A DNA stretch of 30,949 bases from Thermoplasmata archaeon. Lineage in GTDB: Archaea; Thermoplasmatota; Thermoplasmata; Lutacidiplasmatales; UBA184. The notes under the pieces are model-generated. The model did no database searches and had not been told where the DNA came from. It saw nothing but the letters and a program-made list of their open reading frames with translations. Both the position numbers and the translations under genes were made by a program. Positions 9,660 to 17,618 of the stretch are shown one piece after another. Positions within the stretch are counted from its first letter, which is position 1. Each line of letters begins with the position of its first letter. The DNA lies in the NCBI GenBank assembly GCA_030039865.1, contig JASHUS010000108.1, forward strand, positions 1 through 30,949. Reading direction: 5' to 3'.

Positions 9660-10425
9660 GGCCCTGGCCTCGGCCCGACGCGCAGGCCGGCCGGCCGTCG
9701 TACCGTACCTCATGGTCGACCGGCGCCGGGCGGCCCGGTTCGCGCCGACGGTGGCGGCGTTCCGATCGGCCGGCGCGACCGCGTTGGAGCTCGGGTTCCC
9801 CTTCTCGGACCCGGTCGCGGACGGGCCGGTGCTCGAGGCGGAAGCCGACCGATCGCTGAGCGACGGTACCCGCTGGAAGGACTTGCTCGCGGCCTGCCGG
9901 GTGGCGAGCCGAACGCTGCCGATCGCGGTGATGACGTACGCCAATCCGATCTGGCGGCAGGGCCTCGACCGCGCGCTCGGCGCGCTCGCGGGCTCGGGGG
10001 CCACCGGGCTGATCGTGCCCGATCTCTCGCTCGAGGACTCCCCCGCGTGGCGGCGGGCGGCCCGGCGTGCCGGGATCTCGCTCGTGCTGCTCGCCGCGCC
10101 GGGGGCATCTCCCGCGCGGGTCGCGCGCCTCGCCCGCGCCTCGCGGGGGTTCCTGTACCTCGTGGCCCACTACGGCACGACCGGAGCGACCGTCGCCGGT
10201 GCCGGGGTCGACCTGCGCCCGCTGATCGCCGCCGCCCGTGCGGCGGCCCCCCGGCTTCCGCTCGTTGTCGGCTTCGGGATCCGCGATCGCGCCAGCGTCG
10301 CCCGCGCGCTCGAGCAGGGCGCCGACGGCGTCGTGGTCGCGACCGCGCTCGAGGAGCGGATCGCGCGGGGCGCCTCGCCGGAGTCGCTCGGGGCGTGGCT
10401 GCGCTCGATCACGCGGCCGGCCTAG
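9646..10425 (+). CDS. trpA: Tryptophan synthase alpha chain
   Basis: It cleaves indole-3-glycerol phosphate and passes indole to TrpB. The 259-residue product has the catalytic pair in ALELGFPFSDPVADGP (Glu48 and Asp59), then VMTYANPIW, GLIVPDLSLED and AHYGTTGATV for the active-site loop, and VVGFGIRDR. I chose GTG 9646 because it places the start just before the typical first helix and limits the overlap with trpB to 14 nt; a GTG at 9616 would add ten residues that do not look like the family. It is the last gene of the operon. The converging endA stops 12 nt further on, and no T-rich terminator is obvious. Confidence 0.93.
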
Positions 10426-10437
10426 CGCCCGGTTGCG

Positions 10438-11502
10438 CTACGGACGGATCCGCTCGAGCGCGAGGAAGCGCACCGGTCCCTCGGCCCCGACGCTCGCGAC
10501 CAGGAACTCCTTGCGGACACCCTGCGCGACGCGAACGTTGCCGGCGACGTCGGGCCACGCGGTGACGTGGGCCGCCGGGACCGCCTGGACGAGATAGCGC
10601 GCGTGCGCGTTCGCCGGATTGCGCGGGTAGGCGCGGAAGTGGGCGCCGTACTTGAACCCCGTCTTGACCACCAGCCGACGGGCGCGGAGGTCGGCGTACG
10701 CCGCCCGCCGCTCCCGGAAGCGGGGATCGAGCCGACGCGCACGGCGCTCCAGCCGCTCGATCGAGACGGCGCGGCCGCTCTTCGCGTCGCGGACACGCAG
10801 TTGCCCGGCGCTCGCGAGGTAGACCGCCTCGAGGAGGCTCAACTCGAGCCGTGACCCCAGGCGGCTGCCGTACGCGAGCTCGCGGCCGAGCTCCTCCACC
10901 GCCGCGGCATCGTGCACCGTGACGCGGTCCTCGGACAGCCACGCGTCGACGGGCCGGTCGAGCGCGCGCGGCGGCAGCGCGCCGGTCGGCGACGGCCGTC
11001 GGATCCGGTAGTACGTGAGATCGGACTCCTCGTCGACGAGCGCGAGCAGGAGGACGCGCTTCGCGCTCTGCGCGCGATCGGCGAGGTCGAAGATCCGGGC
11101 GAGGTCGAACGGCACCCGCTCGCTCAGCGCCTCGACCCAGTAGCGCGACGGGGTCTTGTGGAGCGTGCCTCCGCGGGGAAGGACGGTGAAGGCGACGGGG
11201 GGCGGACTCGCGCGAACGACGTACCCCCGCTGACGGAGGTCGCGGTAGACGAGGTAGCGCACCGGGAACTCCGGGTCACCGCGGACGGCGCGTCGGAAGA
11301 TGTCGGGCCATTCCACCGCGCCGCCCGACGGACGGACCACGGCGACCCGGTCCATTTCCGCGAGATAGACCGATTCGTACCGGTCGAGGGCGAGACCCCC
11401 CTCCGCGACGATCGTTCCGAAGAACCCCTTCGCATAGATCGAGCTCGCCTCGGCGGGGTCGTCGAAGCGCACCGTCGCGTCCGCTTGGAGGACGCCGCTC
11501 AC
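10438..11502 (-). CDS. endA: tRNA-intron splicing endonuclease, two-repeat (alpha2-like) form
   Basis: It cuts bulge-helix-bulge structures in pre-tRNA. The product is 354 aa, about twice a single-unit archaeal EndA. The N-terminal repeat has SIYAKGFFG and VRYLVYRDLRQRGYVVR but no catalytic His, as in the degenerate half of fused enzymes. The C-terminal repeat has KTGFKYGAHFRAY with Tyr285, NAHARYLVQA with His300 and GVRKEFLVA with Lys331, the expected triad. This architecture matches the homodimeric alpha2 class. The GTG start overlaps the pyrE stop by 4 nt (GTGA), so it ends a lipid/pyrimidine operon. A likely substrate, the tRNA-Glu with an unusually placed intron, lies at 26732-26834. Confidence 0.92.
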   Translation of the reverse strand: MSGVLQADATVRFDDPAEASSIYAKGFFGTIVAEGGLALDRYESVYLAEMDRVAVVRPSGGAVEWPDIFRRAVRGDPEFPVRYLVYRDLRQRGYVVRASPPPVAFTVLPRGGTLHKTPSRYWVEALSERVPFDLARIFDLADRAQSAKRVLLLALVDEESDLTYYRIRRPSPTGALPPRALDRPVDAWLSEDRVTVHDAAAVEELGRELAYGSRLGSRLELSLLEAVYLASAGQLRVRDAKSGRAVSIERLERRARRLDPRFRERRAAYADLRARRLVVKTGFKYGAHFRAYPRNPANAHARYLVQAVPAAHVTAWPDVAGNVRVAQGVRKEFLVASVGAEGPVRFLALERIRP

Positions 11503-12053
11503 CGACGGGCTCCCCTCAACTCCGACATCGTGACGAGCGGCTCGAGTCGGACGCCGACCGCGGCGAGCCGTTCGCGCGCGCCGGACTCCCGGTCGACCAC
11601 GACGAGCGCCCGGTCGACCTCGGCGCCCGCCGCTCGGAGGATCTCGATCGACCGGAGCGAGCTCCCGCCCGTCGTGGAAACGTCCTCGATCAAGAGAACG
11701 TGGCTCCCGGTCGGCACGTCCCCCTCGTACGCTTGTCGCGTGCCGTGCTCCTTCGCGGCCTTGCGGAGCACGACGTACGGTCGGCCGGTCTTGAGCGCGG
11801 TCGCGACGACCAGCGGGACCGCGCCGAGCTCCATCCCCGCGAGCCGCTCGGCATTCCCGACGCGCGCCGCGAGCGCCCGCGCGAGCAGTTCGAGCCGCGC
11901 GGGTTCGGGCCAGGCGCGCTTGACGTCGATGTAGACGTCGCTCGTTTCGCCCGAGGCGAGCGTGAACTCGCCGAACCGGACGGCGCCGGCGTCGAGCAGG
12001 GTCGCGACGATCTCGCCGTGCTCGGGCTCCTTCTCGCCGAGCGGGGTGGTCAC
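11499..12053 (-). CDS. pyrE: Orotate phosphoribosyltransferase
   Basis: It makes OMP from orotate and PRPP in pyrimidine synthesis. The 184-residue product has FGEFTLASGETSDVYIDVK (family F-L-SG--S--Y-D-K), a substrate loop with RKAAKEHGTR, and the PRPP signature LLIEDVSTTGGS. The open frame runs further upstream, but the GTG at 12053 gives the same 4-nt GTGA overlap with carS seen at other junctions; a GTG one codon earlier (12056) is equally possible. The gene sits between carS and endA in a minus-strand operon. Confidence 0.93.
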   Translation of the reverse strand: MTTPLGEKEPEHGEIVATLLDAGAVRFGEFTLASGETSDVYIDVKRAWPEPARLELLARALAARVGNAERLAGMELGAVPLVVATALKTGRPYVVLRKAAKEHGTRQAYEGDVPTGSHVLLIEDVSTTGGSSLRSIEILRAAGAEVDRALVVVDRESGARERLAAVGVRLEPLVTMSELRGARR

Positions 12054-12628
12054 CACGGCACCTTCTTCAGCCCGGCTTTGAACCCGATCCAGTTGAAAGC
12101 CAGGTGCAGCCCGAGCGTGAGCACCACGAGCCATAAGACCGCTTCCCAGTGACCGAAGACGCCGGCGAAGAGCGCCGGGTAGACGAGGAACCCGAGCGCG
12201 ATCGGCACGAGGACGAACGGCAGCTGGTCGAGCAACAGCGTCCGGGTCCCGCTCGTGCGGCCGAGGCGACGCTTCACGAACGAACCGAGCGCGTCTCCCG
12301 ACATCGCGCCGAACGTGAGGACCGCCACGAGCGGGACCGCCGCGAGGACGCTCGGCGCGAGGACCGGCACGATCGCGAGATCCGGCGGCGCGAGCAGGAT
12401 GAGCCACGCTTCGAGCAGGCCGAACGGCATCGCGGCAAAGCCGGCGAAGAGGAAACCGGACCAGGTCTTCGAGGGGCCCAAGATGCGGCGGCCGTCCCGC
12501 TTCCAGACGTGCCCGAAGTCCATCGGGGGCCCGCGCCCCCGCGGGATCGTCGCGAAGGCGTTCGCGATGTACGCCGGGAGCATCAGCCAGAGCACCGCGA
12601 GCAGGCTCGCCTCGATCTGGGGCAACAC
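12050..12628 (-). CDS. carS: CDP-archaeol synthase (CarS, DUF46 family)
   Basis: This membrane enzyme activates digeranylgeranylglyceryl phosphate with CTP, the step before polar head groups are added. The 192-residue product has family motifs LPAYIANAFA near the N terminus, PPMDFGHVWKRDGRRILG followed by KTWSG, and GDALGSFVKRR with the conserved Asp, spread over about five hydrophobic segments. The gene starts at GTG 12628 (a TTG follows directly). Together with the two prenyltransferases upstream on the same strand it covers three successive steps of archaeal lipid synthesis. Confidence 0.93.
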   Translation of the reverse strand: MLPQIEASLLAVLWLMLPAYIANAFATIPRGRGPPMDFGHVWKRDGRRILGPSKTWSGFLFAGFAAMPFGLLEAWLILLAPPDLAIVPVLAPSVLAAVPLVAVLTFGAMSGDALGSFVKRRLGRTSGTRTLLLDQLPFVLVPIALGFLVYPALFAGVFGHWEAVLWLVVLTLGLHLAFNWIGFKAGLKKVPW

Positions 12629-12648
12629 CGGAGCACTCCGCTACGGGT

Positions 12649-12677
12649 CCCGCCCGGACCGCTCGATCCCGGGCGGG
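12649..12677. repeat. 9-bp GC-rich inverted repeat upstream of carS
   Basis: CCCGCCCGG at 12649-12657 and CCGGGCGGG at 12669-12677 are exact reverse complements with an 11-nt spacer, so RNA from either strand could form a strong hairpin. It lies about 20 nt upstream of the carS start, in the 128-nt gap between carS and the DUF2070 gene. No T-run follows, so a bacterial-type terminator is unlikely. In such G+C-rich DNA chance formation cannot be excluded. I see nothing else in the gap. Confidence 0.4.
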
Positions 12678-12756
12678 TCATCGGCCCGGGACGTCCGCGC
12701 GACGTCACCGGCCGCGCTCGCCGGACACGGACCGTGCTCGACCGGCATCGGCCCGC

Positions 12757-14571
12757 CTACTTCAACGCGAACGCCACGACGAGCGCGCTCGTGAGCAGCA
12801 GGAGCAGCGTCGCCGGGAACATGTTCGCGAACATCGCGAGCGTGTCCCCGAGTGAGGTCAAAAGGCGAGCGGTGAGGCCGGGGCCGAGCACGCGGACCCC
12901 CGGCACGTCCTTCGTGCCGAAGCGCACCTCCGCGGGCCCGAGGTCCGCGATCGCGTTGGCCAGCACCTCCCGGGCCTCTCGGACGAGCGCCTCGGGCGCG
13001 ATCCGCTCGCCGACGGGGTTGATCCCGCCGTCAACCTCGTGGACGACGTGGTTGTCGGTCGTCATCACCTCCGCCTCGTCCGCGAGCGTACGGAGCGCAC
13101 GTACGATCGGCTCTCGCTGACCGAGGACGAGGTTGTTCCCATCGATCAGGACGTAGCCGCTCGTGGTCCCGCCGGCGCGTACTGCGAGCGCCCGGATCCC
13201 CTGGGGCCCAATCCCTTGCCCGCCGATGGAGTAGCCCCCGCGGGCCGCGACGCCCACTTCGAGCGGACCCGGGCGGGCGGCCTCCGTCGCCGCGCGGACC
13301 GCGGCCCGCACGTCGAGGAGCAGCTTCTCCGCGATCGGGGTGCCGTAGGCGATATCCCCGAAGCCCTCGACGTACGAATTGTGGGCGTCGACGAGGGCGA
13401 TCGTCGGAGCGCCTTCGAGCGCGAGCTCGCGGACGATCCGATCCGCCACGCTGTAGGCGATGTCGTCGGTCGGGGCGGGGGCCTGCGAGACGATCACCAA
13501 CACGGTCCCCCCGAGCATCTGGGCGCGGGCGAGGCTCCCCGGGTAGGGGCTCACGAGCGGACTCGAACGCGGGTCGGTGCTCGGCCCGAGGGCGCCGAGG
13601 ACCTCGCGGGCGGCGCTCGCCACGCGTTCGACCTCCGCTTCCGACGGGAGATCGAGGTCGTGGTCCGACGGGGTGTGCGGGACGAGCACGGTGCCGGCGG
13701 ACGGGCCCAGCTGCTCCGACAGTTTGCGCGGAAGGTCGCTCGCGCCGAGCGCGGCGAACGGTCCGGGGTGGACCGTGGGGAGCGCGACGGTCGCGTGGGC
13801 CCGACCGGCGCGGAAGAACGAGAGGAGACCGACCTTGAGGTCGGCGGGGATCGCTCCCTTCACGAAGAACGCCTCGAGCGCGCCGGTCGCCGCGGGGTCG
13901 CGGCTCCCGACGTGGTCGAGGAGCGGGCGGATGAGCGACACGCCCGAGGTCTGGAACTCCCGACGCATCGGGCGGTCGGCCGCGTGCAAGAGCACGATCG
14001 CGCTCACGAAGGCGAGCACCAGGAACGCGATCGCGTCGACGACGAGCGCGACGGTCGGCGGCGTGAGGACGAAGAGCGCGGCGAGGTACACGACCGAAGG
14101 GAGGAGGGACGCCGGTAGGGTACGCGCATGGCTCGGGCGGGAAACCCCGTAGAGGGTCAGGTGACGGAACCAGAACGCCGGCCCGACGAGGAAGACGGCC
14201 AGCACCTCGAGGCTCGGCACCTGCGCCGGCGCGAACTGCCAGGCGAGGCGCCAGAGCGCGGCGATCGGGAGCTCGAGGACGACGATCGTCAGGGAGAGGA
14301 ACGCCGAGCGACGGGGCTCGAAGCGCCCCCCGAGCACGGCGGCGAAGGCGGGGGTCGCGAGCGCGGCGACGAGCGCCGAGAGCGCGAACGCGAAGACGAA
14401 GCCTTCCAGCAGGCGCGGGACGTCCGGCCACCAGACGAGCGTCGCGAGCGCGAGGCTCCCGGCGAGGACGAGCAGGATGCCGACGTGGACCGGAGGGGCC
14501 CGGAAGAAGATCCCGCTCCGGCTCCGATGCGTCGGCGCGGCTGCCGTGTCGGGCGCCGGACTACCCGACAC
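12757..14571 (-). CDS. DUF2070 family membrane protein
   Basis: This archaeal family has no established function to my knowledge. The product is 604 aa from GTG 14571, which overlaps the GGGP synthase stop by 11 nt; a GTG at 14601 would overlap by 41 nt and is less likely. About six hydrophobic helices fill the first 200 residues, a soluble domain follows, and one helix closes the C terminus (LLLLLTSALVVAFAL). The soluble part holds several His/Asp clusters: TVHPGPFA (about 266-273), HTPSDHD (about 299-305), DAHNS (about 395-399), DGNN (about 477-480) and TTDNHVVHE (about 504-512). Such spacing resembles metal-binding sites. Its place between lipid genes suggests a lipid- or membrane-related role, an inference only. 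Confidence 0.88.
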   Translation of the reverse strand: MSGSPAPDTAAAPTHRSRSGIFFRAPPVHVGILLVLAGSLALATLVWWPDVPRLLEGFVFAFALSALVAALATPAFAAVLGGRFEPRRSAFLSLTIVVLELPIAALWRLAWQFAPAQVPSLEVLAVFLVGPAFWFRHLTLYGVSRPSHARTLPASLLPSVVYLAALFVLTPPTVALVVDAIAFLVLAFVSAIVLLHAADRPMRREFQTSGVSLIRPLLDHVGSRDPAATGALEAFFVKGAIPADLKVGLLSFFRAGRAHATVALPTVHPGPFAALGASDLPRKLSEQLGPSAGTVLVPHTPSDHDLDLPSEAEVERVASAAREVLGALGPSTDPRSSPLVSPYPGSLARAQMLGGTVLVIVSQAPAPTDDIAYSVADRIVRELALEGAPTIALVDAHNSYVEGFGDIAYGTPIAEKLLLDVRAAVRAATEAARPGPLEVGVAARGGYSIGGQGIGPQGIRALAVRAGGTTSGYVLIDGNNLVLGQREPIVRALRTLADEAEVMTTDNHVVHEVDGGINPVGERIAPEALVREAREVLANAIADLGPAEVRFGTKDVPGVRVLGPGLTARLLTSLGDTLAMFANMFPATLLLLLTSALVVAFALK

Positions 14572-15340
14572 GGGCCCGGCCGACCTCCGCCACGATCCCA
14601 CGGAAGGCGTCCCCGAGGCCCTCCTCTTCGGTGATGGTGCCGGTGACGAGGACGTCCGCGCCGGCCGCGAGCAGTGGGCGCGCGTCGGCCGCGGATCGGA
14701 TCCCCCCGCCCACGATCAGGGGGATCCGCACGGCCGACCGGACCGACCGCACGATCGAGTCCGGGACCGGCTCGGGGGCTCCGGATCCCGCCTCGAGGTA
14801 GACGAAACGCATCCCGAGATACTCGGCCGCGAGAGCGTAACCGACCGCGGCGGCCGGATCGTCGCGGGGGACGACATCGACCTGTCCCACCTCGCCGACG
14901 CGCATGCCCGGCGCGATCACGAGGTAGCCCATCGGGATCGGTTCGAGCTCGATCTTCCGCACGAGCGGCGCCGCCCGGGCGTGCGCCCGCACGACGAGGT
15001 CGAGGTTCCGCGAGTTGAGGAGGCTCATGAAGAGGACCGCGTCGGCATCGGGCGAGATGGAGTCGGGCCCCTGGGGGAAGATGACGACCGGTACCGGCAC
15101 GGCCGCCTTGACTGCGCGCGCCGCCGCGCCCATGCCGGCGGGCGAGATCCCCGTCGATCCGCCGAGCAGGATGAGATGGCTTCCGAGGCCCACGGCCCCG
15201 CGCGCGATCGTCGCCGCGCGCTCGCCCGGCGATTTTTCCGGATCGATGAGGGTGAAGTGGAGCGGACCTCCGCGCAGCTGGTCGAGTAGGTAGCGTTCGA
15301 CGCGCCCAGGAGGGACCGATCGGACCGTCGGGGCGCTCAA
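14561..15340 (-). CDS. Geranylgeranylglyceryl phosphate synthase
   Basis: It forms the first ether bond of archaeal lipids from sn-glycerol-1-phosphate and GGPP. The 259-residue TIM-barrel product has HFTLIDPEKS, LGGSTGIS, FMSLLNSRN, YLEAGSGAPEPV, VGGGIRSA and VTGTITEEE, all family signatures for the prenyl and phosphate sites. The open frame extends about 60 codons upstream, but that stretch is antisense-like to the neighbouring gene. TTG 15340 gives a TTGA overlap with the upstream UbiA gene and places LIDPEKS at the usual distance from the N terminus. The rare start is supported by the overlap pattern rather than by homology. Confidence 0.93.
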   Translation of the reverse strand: MSAPTVRSVPPGRVERYLLDQLRGGPLHFTLIDPEKSPGERAATIARGAVGLGSHLILLGGSTGISPAGMGAAARAVKAAVPVPVVIFPQGPDSISPDADAVLFMSLLNSRNLDLVVRAHARAAPLVRKIELEPIPMGYLVIAPGMRVGEVGQVDVVPRDDPAAAVGYALAAEYLGMRFVYLEAGSGAPEPVPDSIVRSVRSAVRIPLIVGGGIRSAADARPLLAAGADVLVTGTITEEEGLGDAFRGIVAEVGRARVG

Positions 15341-16185
15341 CGGAACGCCACCGCCAGGAACGCGAGCAGCGCGACGGTCATCGCGACCTTGCTCATCGAC
15401 TGCTCGTGGTGCAGCCGCGCGGGCAGATAGAGCACGGACGACGCGAAGATGAGGTCCGCCATCACCACCAGCACGATGTAGGCGATTCCCGCGACGGAGA
15501 CCGGATGCACGAACCATGCGAGCGGCACGAAGCTCAGCACGATCGCCGCGAGCACGCTGACGCGCGCGACGCGGGTGGAGTACGGTAGCCCGCGGGTCAT
15601 CGGAAGGGTCCGGCGACCCACGTCGCCGCGCACGTCCTCCATGTCCTTGATAACCTCACGACTGAGCGTCGCGAGGAACGCCATCCCCGCGAACGGCAGG
15701 AGGATCGGCGCGTTGCCCGCCGCCGCCGCGCCGTAGAGGAAGACCATCGCGGTCAGGAACGCCACGACGAGGTTCCCCACGAACCCTCGCGCTTTGAGGA
15801 CCAACTCGTACGACAGCAAGGCGACGACGGCCGCGCCCAAGATGACGCCGACGAGCGGCTCGGCGGCGATCACCGGCAGGACCAGGAACAGGCCCGCCAC
15901 GAACAGCCCCACGACCAGGCCGCGCGCCGTCTCGACGCGCACCGCGCCCGTGACGAGCGGTCGGTCGGGATGGTTCGTGCGATCGCCTTCGAGATCGAGG
16001 ACGTCGTTCAGTACGTTCCCCGCCGCGGTGACGCAGCCGGTCGAGAGGCCCGCGAGCACGAGGAAGGCCCAGAGCTCGCCCGAGATTGCGACGCCCGATC
16101 CCGCGGCGACCAATCCCCCCACGATCGTCCCGACGAAGGAGACGAGGACGTTCGCCGGACGGACCAGGCGGACCGCCGCGTGCAC
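15337..16185 (-). CDS. Digeranylgeranylglyceryl phosphate synthase (UbiA family prenyltransferase)
   Basis: It adds the second geranylgeranyl chain, following the enzyme encoded just downstream. The 282-residue membrane protein has about eight or nine hydrophobic helices and both Asp-rich motifs of the UbiA family: NDVLDLEGDRTNHPDRP (about 60-76) and KDMEDVRGD (about 180-188). The GTG at 16185 starts a typical LVRPANVL first helix. Other UbiA substrates are possible, but adjacency to GGGP synthase and carS makes the lipid role strong. It is the first gene of the minus-strand operon and has a promoter-like box about 27 nt upstream. Confidence 0.92.
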   Translation of the reverse strand: MHAAVRLVRPANVLVSFVGTIVGGLVAAGSGVAISGELWAFLVLAGLSTGCVTAAGNVLNDVLDLEGDRTNHPDRPLVTGAVRVETARGLVVGLFVAGLFLVLPVIAAEPLVGVILGAAVVALLSYELVLKARGFVGNLVVAFLTAMVFLYGAAAAGNAPILLPFAGMAFLATLSREVIKDMEDVRGDVGRRTLPMTRGLPYSTRVARVSVLAAIVLSFVPLAWFVHPVSVAGIAYIVLVVMADLIFASSVLYLPARLHHEQSMSKVAMTVALLAFLAVAFR

Positions 16186-16209
16186 GGCGGACGATGGCGG
16201 GGACGGTCG

Positions 16210-16215
16210 CTTAAC
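16210..16215 (-). promoter_or_regulatory. Putative TATA-like box for the lipid operon
   Basis: On the minus strand GTTAAG is centred about 27 nt upstream of the GTG start at 16185. In archaea a box A at that distance from the start codon indicates a leaderless transcript. The surrounding sequence is very G+C-rich, so an A/T-rich hexamer stands out. The identical hexamer occurs at the mirrored distance before the divergent M16 gene. Confidence 0.5.
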
Positions 16216-16268
16216 AGTTTTCCTACTCGCGCGGGCCCCTGACGGACTTACCTCCGATTCGCCGCCCC

Positions 16269-16275
16269 GTTAAGT
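16269..16275 (+). promoter_or_regulatory. Putative TATA-like box for the M16 peptidase pair
   Basis: GTTAAGT is centred 27 nt upstream of ATG 16299 in the 113-nt divergent intergenic region. The distance fits a leaderless archaeal promoter. No Shine-Dalgarno-like GGAGG precedes the ATG. Confidence 0.5.
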
Positions 16276-16298
16276 GCCCGGCGAGCTCGGTTCGTCCG

Positions 16299-17618
16299 AT
16301 GCCACGACCGGGCGTGCCTCGACCGGCGACGCGGGAGTTTCGACTTCCGAACGGACTCAGTGTCGTGCTGGCCCCGCTGGCCTCAAGCCCGACCTCGAGC
16401 GTGTGGGTCTGGTACCGGGTCGGCTCCAAGAACGAGGTCCCGGGCATCACGGGCGCCTCGCACTGGGTCGAGCACATGCTCTTCGAAGGCTCGCCCCGCT
16501 TTCCGAAGGGGGCGATCGACCGGGCGGTGGTGAGCGTCGGCGGCGAGCTCAACGCCTTCACGAGCACCGATTTCACCGCCTATCTCACGACCGTGCCCCG
16601 CGAGCACCTCGACGTCCCCCTGGAGATCGAGGCGGACCGCATGACCCGGGCGTCGATCACGGAGGCAGAAGTCGCGCGCGAACGGACCGTGATCCACTCG
16701 GAGCGCGAGGGGAACGAGAACTGGCCCGAGTTCCGGGTCGAAGAGGAGCTCTTCCAGCTCGCGTTTCGGATCCACCCGTACCGGTGGGACCCGCTCGGGC
16801 GTCGGGAGGACATCGAGCGGCTGACCGCGGACGAGCTCCGGCAGTACTATCACCGGTACTACGGGACTCGGAACGCGGTCCTCGTGGTCTCGGGTGGTTT
16901 CGATCCCCGGGCGACCGCCGAGGAGATACGACGCAAGTTCTCGGGTCTGCCCGCGAGCGGCGACGACCCGAACGTGACGTTGGTCGAGCCTCCGGCGCGG
17001 GGGGAGCGGCGGGCCGAACTGACCGGTCCCGGTACCACGCCGTACCTCGAGGTCGGTTGGCGCGCCCCGGCGATCCGATCCCCGGAGGCGCCGGCCACGC
17101 TGTTGCTCGAGCTGGTCCTCGGAGGAGAGACCCGGCTCTTCTCGGCCTCGGGCGGATGGGGGCACGGCCACGAGCATCCCAGCTCCCGGCTCTATCGCGC
17201 GCTCGTCGACCCCGGTCTCGCGGTACGGGCGGTCACGGAGTGGCAACCGCGCGTCCACCCCAGCCTCTTCACGATCCAGGTGCAGGCCTCCCGGGGGGTC
17301 TCCCTCGACCGGCTGGAGGTGGCGGTCGACTCCGTGGTCGAGCGCCTCGCCCAACGCGGCCCGACGGTCGAGGAGATGGGCGAGGCCCGCGTGAAGGTCC
17401 GGCGGGGCGCCGCGCTCGCGTACGAGGGCGCGTCGCGGACCAGCTTCCGGTTGGGGCTGTTCTCGATGTTCGGCCCCGACGGATTCGAGGACGAGATCTT
17501 CCGCGCGATCCTTCGGACGTCGCGCGAGGCCGTGCGGCAGCGGGCGCGCGAGATCTTCTCGACCGCCTCGCGCGTGGTGGTGCGCTATCAGCCCACCGGA
17601 GGACCGTCCGGTGACTGA
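16299..17618 (+). CDS. M16 family zinc metallopeptidase, catalytic subunit
   Basis: This pitrilysin/processing-peptidase-like protein of 439 aa carries the inverted zinc motif HWVEH (His55, Glu58, His59) and the third ligand Glu135 in ERTVIHSE, 76 residues later as in the family. LNAFTSTDFTAY (about 84-95) and the HPYRWDPLGRREDI segment are also typical. No signal peptide is visible, so it is probably cytoplasmic. The next gene encodes a partner without the zinc site and overlaps by 8 nt, the usual bacterial M16B arrangement of active and inactive subunits forming one chamber. The substrate is unknown. ATG 16299 is supported by the box at 16269. Confidence 0.92.
   Translation: MPRPGVPRPATREFRLPNGLSVVLAPLASSPTSSVWVWYRVGSKNEVPGITGASHWVEHMLFEGSPRFPKGAIDRAVVSVGGELNAFTSTDFTAYLTTVPREHLDVPLEIEADRMTRASITEAEVARERTVIHSEREGNENWPEFRVEEELFQLAFRIHPYRWDPLGRREDIERLTADELRQYYHRYYGTRNAVLVVSGGFDPRATAEEIRRKFSGLPASGDDPNVTLVEPPARGERRAELTGPGTTPYLEVGWRAPAIRSPEAPATLLLELVLGGETRLFSASGGWGHGHEHPSSRLYRALVDPGLAVRAVTEWQPRVHPSLFTIQVQASRGVSLDRLEVAVDSVVERLAQRGPTVEEMGEARVKVRRGAALAYEGASRTSFRLGLFSMFGPDGFEDEIFRAILRTSREAVRQRAREIFSTASRVVVRYQPTGGPSGD

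Noticed and set aside
10426..10437. Terminator between convergent trpA and endA
   Set aside because: Only 12 nt separate the stops and no T-run or hairpin is present; the same holds for the 30-nt gap at 18877-18906 and the 40-nt gap at 28215-28254.
15341..15517. An N-terminal extension of GGGP synthase of about 60 residues
   Set aside because: The extension is antisense-like low-complexity sequence within the UbiA gene; TTG 15340 with a 4-nt overlap gives a family-sized protein.
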